A stretch of DNA of 64,000 nucleotides from Lysobacter avium (GTDB taxonomy: Bacteria; Pseudomonadota; Gammaproteobacteria; Xanthomonadales; Xanthomonadaceae). Under the pieces are notes generated by a model, which did not search any database, was not told where the DNA came from, and worked only from the letters and a program-made list of their open reading frames with translations. Each line of letters opens with the position of its first letter. Position 1 is the first letter of the stretch. Below, in pieces: positions 27,916 through 36,627 of this stretch. The translations under genes were made by a program, and so were the position numbers. The DNA is taken from NCBI RefSeq assembly GCF_015209745.1, contig NZ_CP063657.1:1922001-1986000 (forward strand), read 5' to 3'.

Positions 27916-27944
27916 TTGCGGACCTGAACGCAGTCGCGTACAAT
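27916..27944 (+). promoter_or_regulatory. rpsB-tsf promoter
   Basis: TTGCGG (27916-27921) and TACAAT (27939-27944) are separated by exactly 17 bp and would start transcription near 27951. The -10 lies in CGTACAATTGCCC, which is repeated word for word at the pyrH promoter region (33497-33509). It is placed in the 343-bp gap between divergent map and rpsB. Confidence 0.75.
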
Positions 27945-27950
27945 TGCCCG

Positions 27951-28165
27951 GCTGGGTGGGCCAACCACCTGCGTCCACGCCGGACGACACCGGCGAATAC
28001 ACACCCGCTGCCAAAGCCCGTGCCGGGGTGCTTCAAGGCCACAAGCCGCGAAGTTCGGTCACGGAAGCAGTGGGGAAGAACAACCCCGGAATCCCCGCAT
28101 CGGCCAAGCCGGTGCAGCCGCCCAACCTTATTGGCGGCCGGGTTCCCCTATCGGAGTTTTATCCC
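27951..28165 (+). promoter_or_regulatory. Long rpsB leader, possible S2 autoregulatory site
   Basis: If the promoter above is right, rpsB has a leader of about 215 bases with no credible ORF. In E. coli and relatives the rpsB leader (t44/rpsB RNA) binds S2 and represses translation; the length and position here fit such an element. I did not establish a conserved fold by eye. GGAG lies close to the rpsB ATG. Confidence 0.35.
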
Positions 28166-29092
28166 ATGCCACAGATCACCATGCGCCAGATGCTGGAAGC
28201 CGGCGTCCACTTCGGCCACCAGACCCGCTACTGGAACCCCAAGATGGGTCCCTACATCTTCGGTGCGCGCGGCAAGATCCACATCATCAACCTGGAGAAG
28301 ACCGTCCCGTTGTTCAACGACGCGATGAACTTCATCTCCAGCATTGCGCAGAAGCGCGGCATCGTGCTGTTCCTGGGCACCAAGCGCAGCGCGCGCGAGT
28401 CGATCAAGGAAGAAGCCGAGCGTTGCGGCATGCCTTACATGAACCAGCGTTGGCTGGGCGGCACCCTGACCAACTTCGCCACCGTGAAGAAGTCGGTCGG
28501 TCGCCTCAAGGAGCTGGAGTCCTTCGAGACCGACGGCACGTTCGAGAAGCTGGTCAAGCACGAAGTGCTGAACCTGCAGCGCGAGCGCGAAAAGAAAATG
28601 GCCTCGCTGGGCGGCATCAAGGAAATGAACCGCCTGCCCGACGCGATCTTCGTGATCGACATCGGCCATGAGGACATCGCGATCAAGGAAGCCAAGAAGC
28701 TCGGCATTCCGGTCATCGCCGTGGTCGACACCAACTACGATCCGACCCTGGTCGATTACGCGATCCCGGGCAACGACGACGCGATCCGCGCCGTGCAGCT
28801 GTACGCCCGTGCCGCCGCCGACGCGGTGCTGGAAGGCAAGGCCGCTGCGCCTTCGGCCGCCAGCGTTCGCGAAGAGGACTTCGCCGAGGGCGATACCGGC
28901 AAGGCTCCGCGCCGCGCGCCGGCCAAGAAGGCGGCCAAGGCCGATGAGCCCGTCGTCGCCGACCAGTCCAACCCGGTGGTAGCGCCGGTCAAGGGCACCG
29001 CTGACGAGACCGTCACCGCCGCCGATGACGTTACCGCAGAGCAGGTAGACCGGGCCGCGGACGCGGCAGCTGCGGCGGTCAAGGCCGAGTAA
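28166..29092 (+). CDS. rpsB: 30S ribosomal protein S2
   Basis: S2 binds the back of the 30S subunit and is needed to recruit S1. The protein begins [19 protein letters not shown] and shows [51 protein letters not shown] and [20 protein letters not shown]. At 308 residues it is much longer than E. coli S2 (241). The excess is a C-terminal Ala/Lys/Val/Asp-rich tail (about 235-308) of low complexity. The long upstream reading frame to 27647 overlaps map antisense and the leader, so ATG 28166, with GGAG upstream, is the start. tsf follows on the same strand. Confidence 0.98.
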   Translation: MPQITMRQMLEAGVHFGHQTRYWNPKMGPYIFGARGKIHIINLEKTVPLFNDAMNFISSIAQKRGIVLFLGTKRSARESIKEEAERCGMPYMNQRWLGGTLTNFATVKKSVGRLKELESFETDGTFEKLVKHEVLNLQREREKKMASLGGIKEMNRLPDAIFVIDIGHEDIAIKEAKKLGIPVIAVVDTNYDPTLVDYAIPGNDDAIRAVQLYARAAADAVLEGKAAAPSAASVREEDFAEGDTGKAPRRAPAKKAAKADEPVVADQSNPVVAPVKGTADETVTAADDVTAEQVDRAADAAAAAVKAE

Positions 29093-29099
29093 ATCCCTG

Positions 29100-29131
29100 G
29101 TCGCGCCGCCGGCTCACATCGGCGGCGCGAC
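29100..29131. promoter_or_regulatory. 11-bp perfect hairpin between rpsB and tsf
   Basis: GTCGCGCCGCC and GGCGGCGCGAC pair perfectly around a 10-base loop just after the rpsB stop. No U-tract follows (CTATCTCC), so it is more likely a transcript-stability or partial-termination structure than a full terminator. In E. coli a similar rpsB-tsf intergenic structure lowers tsf relative to rpsB; that role here is inference. Confidence 0.45.
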
Positions 29132-29233
29132 TATCTCCTGCACGAACGGCCGGGACGTACCTTCCCGGTCCCGTTGCCGCTTACAGCGACGGCGTTGCCG
29201 CTCGTGCACCCGCGAACTTCCGAGGTATTCCCC

Positions 29234-30103
29234 ATGGCAGAAATCACCGCATCCCAGGTCAAGGAGCTGCGCGAGCGCACCGGCGCCGGCATGATGGAGT
29301 GCAAGAAAGCACTCGTGGCCAACGACGGCGACGTGCAGACGGCAGCCGAGTGGCTGCGCAAGCAGGGCCTGGCCAAGGCTGACAAGAAGGCCGACCGCGT
29401 TGCCGCCGAAGGCCGCGTTGTCGCCGCCCAGGCAGACGGCAAGGCCGTGCTGGTCGAGATCAACTCCGAGACCGACTTTGTCGCCAAAGACGACAACTTC
29501 CTCAACTTCACCGACGCCGTCGCCCAGGCTGCCCTCGATGCCGCCGACATTGACGCGCTGAAGAGCACCAAGCTGGCCTCCGGCGATACCGTCGAAGAAG
29601 CCCGTGCCGCGATCGTCGCCAAGGTCGGCGAGAACCTGCAGGTTCGCCGCATGGCCCGCATCGACAGCGCCAACACCGTGGCCGCGTACGTCCACGGTGG
29701 CCGGATCGGCGTCCTGGTCGAGATCAAGGGTGGCGACGCCGACCTCGCCCGCGGGCTGGCGATGCACGTTGCCGCCATGAACCCGCCGCACATCTCGCCG
29801 GCGCATGTGCCTGCCGAGTTCATCGCCAAGGAGAAGGAAATCGCCCTGGCCCAGGTCAAGGACACCGGCAAGCCGGCCGAGATCCTGGAGAAGATGATCG
29901 CCGGCAAGCTGGCCAAAACCGTCAACGAACTGTGCCTGACGGGCCAGCCGTACGTGCTCGACACCAACCAGAGCGTCGAGCAGGTGCTCAAGGCCGCCGG
30001 CGCTGAAGTCGTCAGCTTCGCCCGCCTCGCGGTCGGTGAAGGCATCGAGAAGCAGGCCGATGATTTCGCGTCCGAAGTGATGAAGCAGGCTGGTCTGGCG
30101 TAA
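29234..30103 (+). CDS. tsf: Elongation factor Ts
   Basis: EF-Ts exchanges GDP for GTP on EF-Tu. The 289-residue protein starts [20 protein letters not shown], continues [16 protein letters not shown] and has [15 protein letters not shown], the EF-Tu-contacting signature. A helical hairpin and C-terminal module ([21 protein letters not shown]) complete the protein, and the length is normal (E. coli 283). The chosen ATG 29234 gives the family N-terminus; the upstream extension to 29174 is not family-like. A strong terminator follows 16 bp later. Confidence 0.98.
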   Translation: MAEITASQVKELRERTGAGMMECKKALVANDGDVQTAAEWLRKQGLAKADKKADRVAAEGRVVAAQADGKAVLVEINSETDFVAKDDNFLNFTDAVAQAALDAADIDALKSTKLASGDTVEEARAAIVAKVGENLQVRRMARIDSANTVAAYVHGGRIGVLVEIKGGDADLARGLAMHVAAMNPPHISPAHVPAEFIAKEKEIALAQVKDTGKPAEILEKMIAGKLAKTVNELCLTGQPYVLDTNQSVEQVLKAAGAEVVSFARLAVGEGIEKQADDFASEVMKQAGLA

Positions 30104-30118
30104 CGCCTGAACTGATAC

Positions 30119-30150
30119 AAAAAAAGCCGCGGAGCGATCCGCGGCTTTTT
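30119..30150 (+). terminator. Intrinsic terminator of rpsB-tsf
   Basis: AAAAAGCCGCGG and CCGCGGCTTTTT form a perfect 12-bp stem around AGCGAT. The A-run and T-run make it functional on both strands. Confidence 0.92.
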
Positions 30151-30177
30151 CTATGGGTGGACGTATCTACAACACCA

Positions 30178-30212
30178 TTAAAAAGCCGCCGGAATTACTG
30201 CCGGCGGCTTTG
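30178..30212 (-). terminator. Intrinsic terminator of the TonB-dependent receptor gene
   Basis: On the minus strand AAGCCGCCGG and CCGGCGGCTT form a 10-bp stem around an 8-base loop, followed by TTT and AATGG. It starts about 40 bp past the receptor stop. Confidence 0.85.
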
Positions 30213-30252
30213 GTTTCACACAAGCGAAGCGCCCAATGGCGCGTTTATCGGA

Positions 30253-33200
30253 TCAGAAGCTGTAACGCACCGCAAAGCGTACGGTCCGGGGGTTGGAGTA
30301 GCTGATCACCCGACCGGCGTGGGTGTAGGGACCACCCGGTCCGCCGAGTTCGCCGTACTCGATACGGTTCTGCGGAACCTGTTCGTCGAACACGTTGAAG
30401 ACATCCACGGAGAACTCAAGCGCATTTCCCGCAAAGTTCGGCGCATACGTCACGCCGAGATCCACTTTGTTGGTCCACGGCAAGCGTCCCTGGCTGCCAC
30501 GCGGCGTCGGCTCCCCGTTGCAATAGAAGTAGTAGGGACCCGCGTACGCGTAGTTCTCGTTGAAGTCGTCATTTTCAGGCGTCTGCGGGTAGTACCCCAT
30601 GCAGTTTTTCGGCCGACCGGAAGCAAACGTTGCAGTGGCCGATACGCGCCACTCTGGCGAGAACTGATAGAAGCCGTAGCCCTTGACGTAATGACGCCGA
30701 TCGTTGGGCAGGTAGCCGTTGGAATAGTCCATCAGCTCGGGATGATCCCAATCCTGTGTCTGGGATACGTCACCCTGACCGATATCGGATTTCAGCTGCC
30801 CCTCCGCATTGCCGTAGTTGCGTGAAAGGGTGTAATCCAATCGGCCGTACCACTTGCCGTCGAAAGGACGCTCCACGAACATGTCAATGCCCTGATACAT
30901 GCGCTTCAGCTTCGGGAAGCCCAGCTGATCGGCTGACAGTGCCACCTCGACCAGCTTTCCGGTCCCATCGTCCAGCATGAACGTATTGCTCTGCCCCGGA
31001 TTGAACAAGCGGCAATTCGCGAGCTCGTTCCCCAGCTGATCCGCCATGTCTTCGCTCATTCCCTGCCCGATCGCCCAGTTGTAGGCGGGACGGTAGTCAC
31101 ACATGTCGTCGATAGCCGCCTTCAGATCACGGTGAACATACCGGGCACCAATGTTGAGCGTGTCGGTCAAGCGCTTTTCAAATCCGAGCACGAACTCGTC
31201 CTGATAGTGGGACTTCAGGTCCTTGGCAGTCACCGACTGCGGATCCGGTGCCTGCCCGTACTCACGGTTCGCCGAGAACGGACCATCGCCCAGCGCGGTA
31301 AGCCCCAGTGGTTCCCCAGTCGTCGGATCGATCCCGGTAAACGAGAAATACTCCTGGGTGTAAAGGGAGCCTGCTGCGCCTCGAAGTGCCACGTTGTTCG
31401 GCATGGCAAGGTGGTACCTACCCGCATTCGCGAACACCTTCAGGCTTGAGTCGCCGAAGACGTCCCACGTTGCGCCGAGACGCGGAGCCCACTGGTTCTT
31501 CTGCTCGGCGTAAACCACCCCATCTGCGTTGAAGTTCTGAAACCCTTCGTTTCGAAGACCCAGACTCAGCAACCACTGATCGTTGATCTGCCAGCGGTCC
31601 TCGAGGTAGTACGCGCTCTGTTCTACGGAGAAGGTGCCACCGTTGGCGTACTTGTATTGCGAGACGTAGTCTCCGTTGCCGCCTGGGCACACGGCTCCGC
31701 CGCCGCCCGGGATCGCTCCTACACCCGGAGCACAACGATCATAGATCCAGCGGTAACCGGGGCCGGAAGTAACCTCACCGGCGCGCGAGGTGGAATCCTG
31801 GCGGTCGTAGCCCACACGCAACGCATGATCACCAACCCGCCACTCCAGATCCAGGCGCCCACCTTTTGTTTCGTCAAACGCATCAGGGAAGTCCAACTGC
31901 GCGTAGGTACCGCGCTGGACCGGGTTTCCTACCGGACGACTGTCAGTGACATACACGATGCTCGGGTCATATCCGAACGGGTCTGCGATGTGATCCTGGT
32001 TCTGTTCTCCATACACCGCCGTCAATGTCAGGTTGTCGGTCAGGTAACCGGTGTATTTTCCGATGTACAGCTCGCCGCCATCGCGATACGTATATCCGCC
32101 CGTCTTTTCGAACCCACGACTCGTGTCGTTGCTACCGGCGGCATACGAGTACGGAAAATAGTCGACGGTATTTTTTGTCACGTCCGAGATAGCCGTGAGC
32201 TCGACAATGTGATCGTCGGTGATATTCCAGTCCAGCTTCGCCATCCAGCGCGGAATGTCGTAGTAGTACTGGCGGAATCCGTTGGTCGAACCGCCCGGAC
32301 GCGCCGCTACGGTTGTCTGATCCTGCTGCTCGACCTCCGCAGATGCGTAGAGAAACAGGCGATCCTTGATCAGCGGACCGCTGACTGAAGCGCCGTAGCT
32401 ATACGAATCGACCTCGTGCACGCTTCGCTTCTGCTGGATGAGGCCATCGTTGGGTGTGCCGTTGAAGGGGTAGTAGATATCCCGAGAATCGGCACGCAGT
32501 GAATTTGGCCGATAGGTCAACTGACCACCGAATTCCCACTCATTGCCACCGCGCTTGGTCACGATGTTCACAACACCACCGGTCGCCCGGCCGAATTCCG
32601 CACCGTAGCCTCCCGTTATGACCTGCATCTGGCTGATGCCGTCAAATGGGAGCGTGCTGGATCCCAGGTTGGTCAACGGATTGGTCACCGCATAGCCGTT
32701 GATGTAGAACGCGTTCTCGGAAGCCGATGAGCCGCCGAAAGAAGCCGCGTTCGGGTAGCGCGAGTCGGCCTGCACGACCCCCGGGGCCAGCAGTGCGACA
32801 GATTCGATACTGCGGCCGACCGGCAGTTTTTCCAACTGTTGCGACGTGAAAGTGGTGCGGGTATCAGTCGAGGACACGTCGATCAGGGTCATGGCTGTGC
32901 CTGTGACCTGCACGCGGTCCAGCTCTACGGCGCCCCCAGCGCTGCTCCCGCCGTCACTGGAAAATGATACGTCGCGACCACCGCCGAGGGTTACTTCCAC
33001 GTCGGGTTGGGTGGCGAGGACACGCCCTTCGCGCTGGATGCTTACATCGTATCTACCCGTCGGCAGCGCGGAGGCGTTGTATCGGCCGGCGGAGTCAGTT
33101 GGGATGCGACGGGTAAGGCCGGTATCGACGTTCCGGATTTCCACCGTTGCTCCCGGCTCGCCGGTCGTTCCGAAAATGGAACCGGCAGCGTTTGATTGCG

Positions 33201-33288
33201 CGCTTGCCATGCCGGACGCAAAACACAGGCCAAGGGCGACAGTGAGCGCGCTGCGGCGCACAGTTCGGTTGAGGGTTGCTTTCGACAC
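30253..33288 (-). CDS. TonB-dependent receptor, Oar-like, with carboxypeptidase-regulatory domain
   Basis: This outer-membrane beta-barrel of 1011 residues imports a large or scarce substrate using TonB energy. A signal peptide ends at ASGMASAQ (about 31). Next comes a CarboxypepD_reg-like domain (about 40-110; GATVEIRNVDTG, SALPTGRYDVSI) and the plug (about 125-270; LDRVQVTGTA, ENAFYINGYAVTN, GGYGAEFGRATGGVVNIVTKRGG). The barrel ends RTVRFAVRYSF with the usual terminal Phe. The start is GTG 33288 with AGGAG seven bases upstream. It has its own terminator and is inserted in reverse between tsf and pyrH. The substrate is unknown; no partner SusD, peptidase or regulator gene adjoins it. Confidence 0.92.
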   Translation of the reverse strand: MSKATLNRTVRRSALTVALGLCFASGMASAQSNAAGSIFGTTGEPGATVEIRNVDTGLTRRIPTDSAGRYNASALPTGRYDVSIQREGRVLATQPDVEVTLGGGRDVSFSSDGGSSAGGAVELDRVQVTGTAMTLIDVSSTDTRTTFTSQQLEKLPVGRSIESVALLAPGVVQADSRYPNAASFGGSSASENAFYINGYAVTNPLTNLGSSTLPFDGISQMQVITGGYGAEFGRATGGVVNIVTKRGGNEWEFGGQLTYRPNSLRADSRDIYYPFNGTPNDGLIQQKRSVHEVDSYSYGASVSGPLIKDRLFLYASAEVEQQDQTTVAARPGGSTNGFRQYYYDIPRWMAKLDWNITDDHIVELTAISDVTKNTVDYFPYSYAAGSNDTSRGFEKTGGYTYRDGGELYIGKYTGYLTDNLTLTAVYGEQNQDHIADPFGYDPSIVYVTDSRPVGNPVQRGTYAQLDFPDAFDETKGGRLDLEWRVGDHALRVGYDRQDSTSRAGEVTSGPGYRWIYDRCAPGVGAIPGGGGAVCPGGNGDYVSQYKYANGGTFSVEQSAYYLEDRWQINDQWLLSLGLRNEGFQNFNADGVVYAEQKNQWAPRLGATWDVFGDSSLKVFANAGRYHLAMPNNVALRGAAGSLYTQEYFSFTGIDPTTGEPLGLTALGDGPFSANREYGQAPDPQSVTAKDLKSHYQDEFVLGFEKRLTDTLNIGARYVHRDLKAAIDDMCDYRPAYNWAIGQGMSEDMADQLGNELANCRLFNPGQSNTFMLDDGTGKLVEVALSADQLGFPKLKRMYQGIDMFVERPFDGKWYGRLDYTLSRNYGNAEGQLKSDIGQGDVSQTQDWDHPELMDYSNGYLPNDRRHYVKGYGFYQFSPEWRVSATATFASGRPKNCMGYYPQTPENDDFNENYAYAGPYYFYCNGEPTPRGSQGRLPWTNKVDLGVTYAPNFAGNALEFSVDVFNVFDEQVPQNRIEYGELGGPGGPYTHAGRVISYSNPRTVRFAVRYSF

Positions 33289-33396
33289 GTAGCTACTCCT
33301 TCAGGACGGTCATTAGATTTGCCAAGACGGGCGTCCCGAATATCCACGCTGAACAGATGCGGAACAACCCGCTAAGGAATCGTTAAGCATCAAAAC

Positions 33397-33410
33397 GTGA
33401 CGGTCGTCAC
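33397..33410. promoter_or_regulatory. 14-bp palindrome upstream of the TonB receptor
   Basis: GTGACGGTCGTCAC is a perfect 6-2-6 inverted repeat about 110 bp upstream of the receptor GTG and about 125 bp upstream of pyrH. It is flanked by an A/T-rich stretch (CACTATTTTTCC). It may be an operator for the receptor gene; the binding protein cannot be named. Confidence 0.4.
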
Positions 33411-33498
33411 TATTTTTCCTTACGGAGTTGATCTGCCTGTCGGTCAGCGTGTGCAGGTTGAACCGCCCCCAGAGAGCGAGCGCCCTGCCTCGTTCCCG

Positions 33499-33504
33499 TA
33501 CAAT
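33499..33504 (+). promoter_or_regulatory. -10 element of pyrH promoter
   Basis: TACAAT lies in CGTACAATTGCCC, identical over 13 bases to the rpsB promoter region. It is 32 bp before the pyrH ATG. No good -35 lies at 17 bp (GCGAGC is there), so the shared block may do more than bind sigma-70. Confidence 0.5.
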
Positions 33505-33536
33505 TGCCCCGCTTGCCTATTCATACGAGGTCCTCC

Positions 33537-34262
33537 ATGTCCCAGCTCGCCTACCGCCGCATCCTGTTGAAGTTGTCCGGCGAGGCGTTGATGGGCAACG
33601 AGGACTACGGCATCGACCCGCTGGTGATCCATCGGCTCGCGCGCGAGGTGATGGAAGCCCAGGAAGCCGGCGCGGAAGTGGCGCTGGTGATCGGTGGCGG
33701 CAACATCTTCCGCGGCGCCGGGCTTGCTGCCGGCGGCATGGACCGGGTGACCGGCGATCAGATGGGCATGCTGGCCACGGTGATCAACGCGCTTGCAATG
33801 CAGGACGCACTGGAGAAGCTCGGCGCGAAGGCGCGGGTGATGAGCGCGATCAAGATCAACGACGTCTGCGAGGACTACATCCGCCGGCGCGCGATCCGGC
33901 ACCTGGAAAAGGGCCGGCTGGTGATCTTCGCCGCGGGCGTGGGTGCGCCGTTCTTCACCACCGACTCCGGCGCTGCCCTGCGGGCGATCGAGATCGGCGC
34001 GGACCTGCTGCTGAAAGCGACCAAGGTCGACGGTGTGTACGACAGGGACCCCAACAAGCATTCCGACGCGGTGCGCTACGACCGGCTGACCTACGACGAC
34101 GTGATCAGCCGCAACCTGCAGGTGATGGACACCGCGGCGTTCGCGCTGGCCCGCGACAGCGACCTGCCGCTGCGCATCTTCGACATGACCCAGCCGGGCG
34201 AACTGCTGAAAATCCTCCGCGGCGAGGACATCGGCACGCTGGTGCAGGGCCGGAGCGAATAG
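33537..34262 (+). CDS. pyrH: UMP kinase
   Basis: PyrH phosphorylates UMP to UDP, the committed step to pyrimidine nucleoside triphosphates; it is hexameric and regulated by GTP and UTP. The 241-residue protein starts [18 protein letters not shown], with the kinase loop [10 protein letters not shown], the family block [32 protein letters not shown] and [13 protein letters not shown]. Length equals E. coli PyrH. ATG 33537 follows GAGGTCCTCC; the in-frame codons back to 33504 overlap the promoter. It belongs to the translation cluster, though a CDF gene separates it from frr. Confidence 0.98.
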   Translation: MSQLAYRRILLKLSGEALMGNEDYGIDPLVIHRLAREVMEAQEAGAEVALVIGGGNIFRGAGLAAGGMDRVTGDQMGMLATVINALAMQDALEKLGAKARVMSAIKINDVCEDYIRRRAIRHLEKGRLVIFAAGVGAPFFTTDSGAALRAIEIGADLLLKATKVDGVYDRDPNKHSDAVRYDRLTYDDVISRNLQVMDTAAFALARDSDLPLRIFDMTQPGELLKILRGEDIGTLVQGRSE

Positions 34263-34294
34263 TGTCCGCTTGGGCGGCGTGGCACGATTGAGCC

Positions 34295-35206
34295 ATGCAT
34301 TCCGAACCGCACCAGCACGCCCCGCCGCACGCCACTCGCGCCTTCGCGGTGGTCACGCTGGCCAACCTGGCCTACACGATCATCGAGGCCGGGTACGGGT
34401 TCCACACCAACTCGCTGGCCCTGCTGTCGGACGCGCTGCACAACCTCGGTGACGTATTCGGGCTGGCGCTCGCGTGGGGCGCGGCCGTACTGGCGCGGCG
34501 CCCACCGACGGAGCGCCACACGTTCGGCTGGCGGCGCGCGACCCTGCTCTCGCCGCTGGCCAACGCTGTGCTGCTGGTCGGCTTTTCCGGCGCATTGGCA
34601 TGGGAGGCGATCCGCCGCTTCGGCGCGCCACCCTCGATTCCCGGCCTGTCGATCATGGCGGTTGCCGCGGTCGGCATCGTGGTGAACCTGGGCGGCGCAT
34701 GGATGATGCGCGAAGGGCACGACCACGATCTGAACCGCCGCGGCGCCTTCCTCCATCTCCTGGCGGATGCGGCAATCTCGGTCGCTGCGGTGGCCGCCGG
34801 CGCAGGCATCTGGTGGCTCGGCTGGAACTGGCTGGACCCGGTGATCTCGCTGCTCGTGAGCGTGGTGGTCGCCCTGACCGCGTTCGGGCTCCTGCGCGAA
34901 AGTTTCAACGCGGCGATGGATGCGGTGCCACGCACCGTCGACCAGGCGGCGGTGGCGGCGTTCATCACCAGCGAGCCGGGCGTCGTGGAAGTGCACCACC
35001 TGCATATCTGGTCGCTGGGGACGGGAGAGATTGCAATGACCGCCCACGTGGTCCGTCCGGTGGACAGCGAGGACCACGACGAGTTCCTCGACCGCCTGCA
35101 TCGCAAGCTGGACGAGCGCTTCGGCATCAACCATCCGACACTGCAGATCGAGCACGGAATTTCCTGCCAGCACGACGAGCACGACCGCGCGCCGCATTCC
35201 CATTGA
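34295..35206 (+). CDS. Cation diffusion facilitator metal exporter
   Basis: This inner-membrane metal/proton antiporter of 303 residues is probably for zinc and perhaps also cadmium or cobalt. A histidine-bearing N-terminus (SEPHQHAPPHAT) precedes six hydrophobic helices. The transport site is present: D46 with H49 and D53 in SDALHNLGD (helix II), and H154 with D158 in HLLADAAIS (helix V). The acid-histidine combination suits Zn2+. A cytoplasmic loop GHDHDLN (about 141-147) is His-rich, and the C-terminal ferredoxin-like domain (VVEVHHLHIWSLG) is complete with a His-rich tail. It sits 32 bp after pyrH and 84 bp before frr, an unusual insertion in this conserved operon. Confidence 0.93.
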   Translation: MHSEPHQHAPPHATRAFAVVTLANLAYTIIEAGYGFHTNSLALLSDALHNLGDVFGLALAWGAAVLARRPPTERHTFGWRRATLLSPLANAVLLVGFSGALAWEAIRRFGAPPSIPGLSIMAVAAVGIVVNLGGAWMMREGHDHDLNRRGAFLHLLADAAISVAAVAAGAGIWWLGWNWLDPVISLLVSVVVALTAFGLLRESFNAAMDAVPRTVDQAAVAAFITSEPGVVEVHHLHIWSLGTGEIAMTAHVVRPVDSEDHDEFLDRLHRKLDERFGINHPTLQIEHGISCQHDEHDRAPHSH

Positions 35207-35290
35207 CGTCCGCTCATGCAGACGCCACGGGGCCGGCCGTGTCCGGGGTTCGCTATACTTCGCCGATTACCGCAATGACCGGAACCGGCG

Positions 35291-35848
35291 ATGTTGAATG
35301 AGATCACGAAAGACGCGCAGGCCCGCATGGGCAAAAGCATCGAGTCGCTGCGCCAGGCGATGACAAAGGTACGCACGGGCCGTGCCTCGGCATCCCTGGT
35401 CGACCACCTGAAGGTGAACTACTACGGCTCCGAGATGCCGCTGTCGCAGGTGGCCAGCATCGCCGTCAACGACGCGCGCTCGCTGACCATCACCCCGTGG
35501 GAGAAGCCGATGGTGGCCGCGGTCGAGAAGGCGATCATCAACTCCGACCTCGGCCTGACCCCCAACACCGCGGGCACCGTGATCCGGATCAACCTGCCGG
35601 CCCTCACCGAGGAGCGCCGCCGCGACCTGGCCAAGATGGTCAACGCCGAAGGCGAGGACTCCAAGGTGGCGATCCGCAACATCCGTCGCGACGCCAACCA
35701 GCAGGTCAAGGAGTTGCTGAAGGAAAAGGAAGCCAGCGAGGACGATGCGCGCCGGGTCGAGGACGAGATCCAGAAGATCACCGATGCCGCGATCAAGGAC
35801 GTCGATGAGGTGGTGAAGGCCAAGGAGCAGGAGCTGATGTCGGTCTGA
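35291..35848 (+). CDS. frr: Ribosome recycling factor
   Basis: RRF works with EF-G to split post-termination ribosomes. The 185-residue protein has the family's three-helix and hinge pattern: [73 protein letters not shown] and [14 protein letters not shown]. Length equals that of E. coli (185). TATACT (35254-35259) upstream may be a -10 for separate transcription after the inserted CDF gene. uppS follows 20 bp downstream. Confidence 0.98.
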   Translation: MLNEITKDAQARMGKSIESLRQAMTKVRTGRASASLVDHLKVNYYGSEMPLSQVASIAVNDARSLTITPWEKPMVAAVEKAIINSDLGLTPNTAGTVIRINLPALTEERRRDLAKMVNAEGEDSKVAIRNIRRDANQQVKELLKEKEASEDDARRVEDEIQKITDAAIKDVDEVVKAKEQELMSV

Positions 35849-35868
35849 CGGCCCGCTCCGTCGACACC

Positions 35869-36627
35869 ATGACCTCGCCTGCAGCACCCAACGCCGCCAT
35901 CCCGCGCCACCTGGCCATCATCATGGATGGCAACGGGCGCTGGGCCGAGCGCCGCCACCGGCCACGCATCATCGGCCATCGTGCCGGCGCGCGCGCGGTC
36001 AACCTGTGCATCGATTTCTGCATCCTCAAGGGGATCCAGGCGCTGACCCTGTTCGCGTTCTCCAGCGAAAACTGGGGACGACCGGAGGGTGAGGTCGGCG
36101 CGCTGATGAAGCTGTTCATGAACGCGCTGGAACGCGAGGTCGATGAACTCGACCGGCGTGACGTGCGGATCCGCTTCATCGGCGAGCGCGAGCGCTTCAG
36201 TCCGGCAATCGTTGCGCGGATGGAATCGGCTGAGCTGCAGACCGCCGGCAATGCCGGCTTGCAGTTGTCGATCGCCGCCAGCTACGGCGGCCGCTGGGAC
36301 ATCACGCAGGCGGCGCGATCGCTGGCCGCCGATGTTGCGGCCGGGCGCCTGCGCATCGAGGACATCGACGAGGCCGCCGTCGGGTCCCGCCTGACCCTGG
36401 CCGACGTACCCGCGCCGGATCTGTTCATCCGCACCGGTGGCGAGATGCGCATCAGCAACTTCGTGCTGTGGCAACTGGCCTACACCGAGCTGTGGTTCAC
36501 CGAAGCGTTGTGGCCGGAGCTGGATGCGGCAACACTGCAGGGTGCGCTCGACCACTATGCTTCCCGTGAGCGTCGCTTCGGGCTTACCGGGGCGCAGGTC
36601 GCCCCCCTCCAAGAGAGCACCGAATGA
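35869..36627 (+). CDS. uppS: Undecaprenyl diphosphate synthase
   Basis: UppS adds eight isoprene units in cis to farnesyl diphosphate and so supplies the carrier lipid for peptidoglycan and O-antigen. The 252-residue protein shows HLAIIMDGNGRWAERR (D20 binds Mg2+), HRAGARAV, FAFSSENWGRP, AASYGGRWDITQA and DLFIRTGGEMRISNF, ending with the active-site block YTELWFTEALWPE. All catalytic residues are present. cdsA overlaps its stop by four bases. ispA, in the same window at 55567, makes the primer substrate. Confidence 0.97.
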   Translation: MTSPAAPNAAIPRHLAIIMDGNGRWAERRHRPRIIGHRAGARAVNLCIDFCILKGIQALTLFAFSSENWGRPEGEVGALMKLFMNALEREVDELDRRDVRIRFIGERERFSPAIVARMESAELQTAGNAGLQLSIAASYGGRWDITQAARSLAADVAAGRLRIEDIDEAAVGSRLTLADVPAPDLFIRTGGEMRISNFVLWQLAYTELWFTEALWPELDAATLQGALDHYASRERRFGLTGAQVAPLQESTE

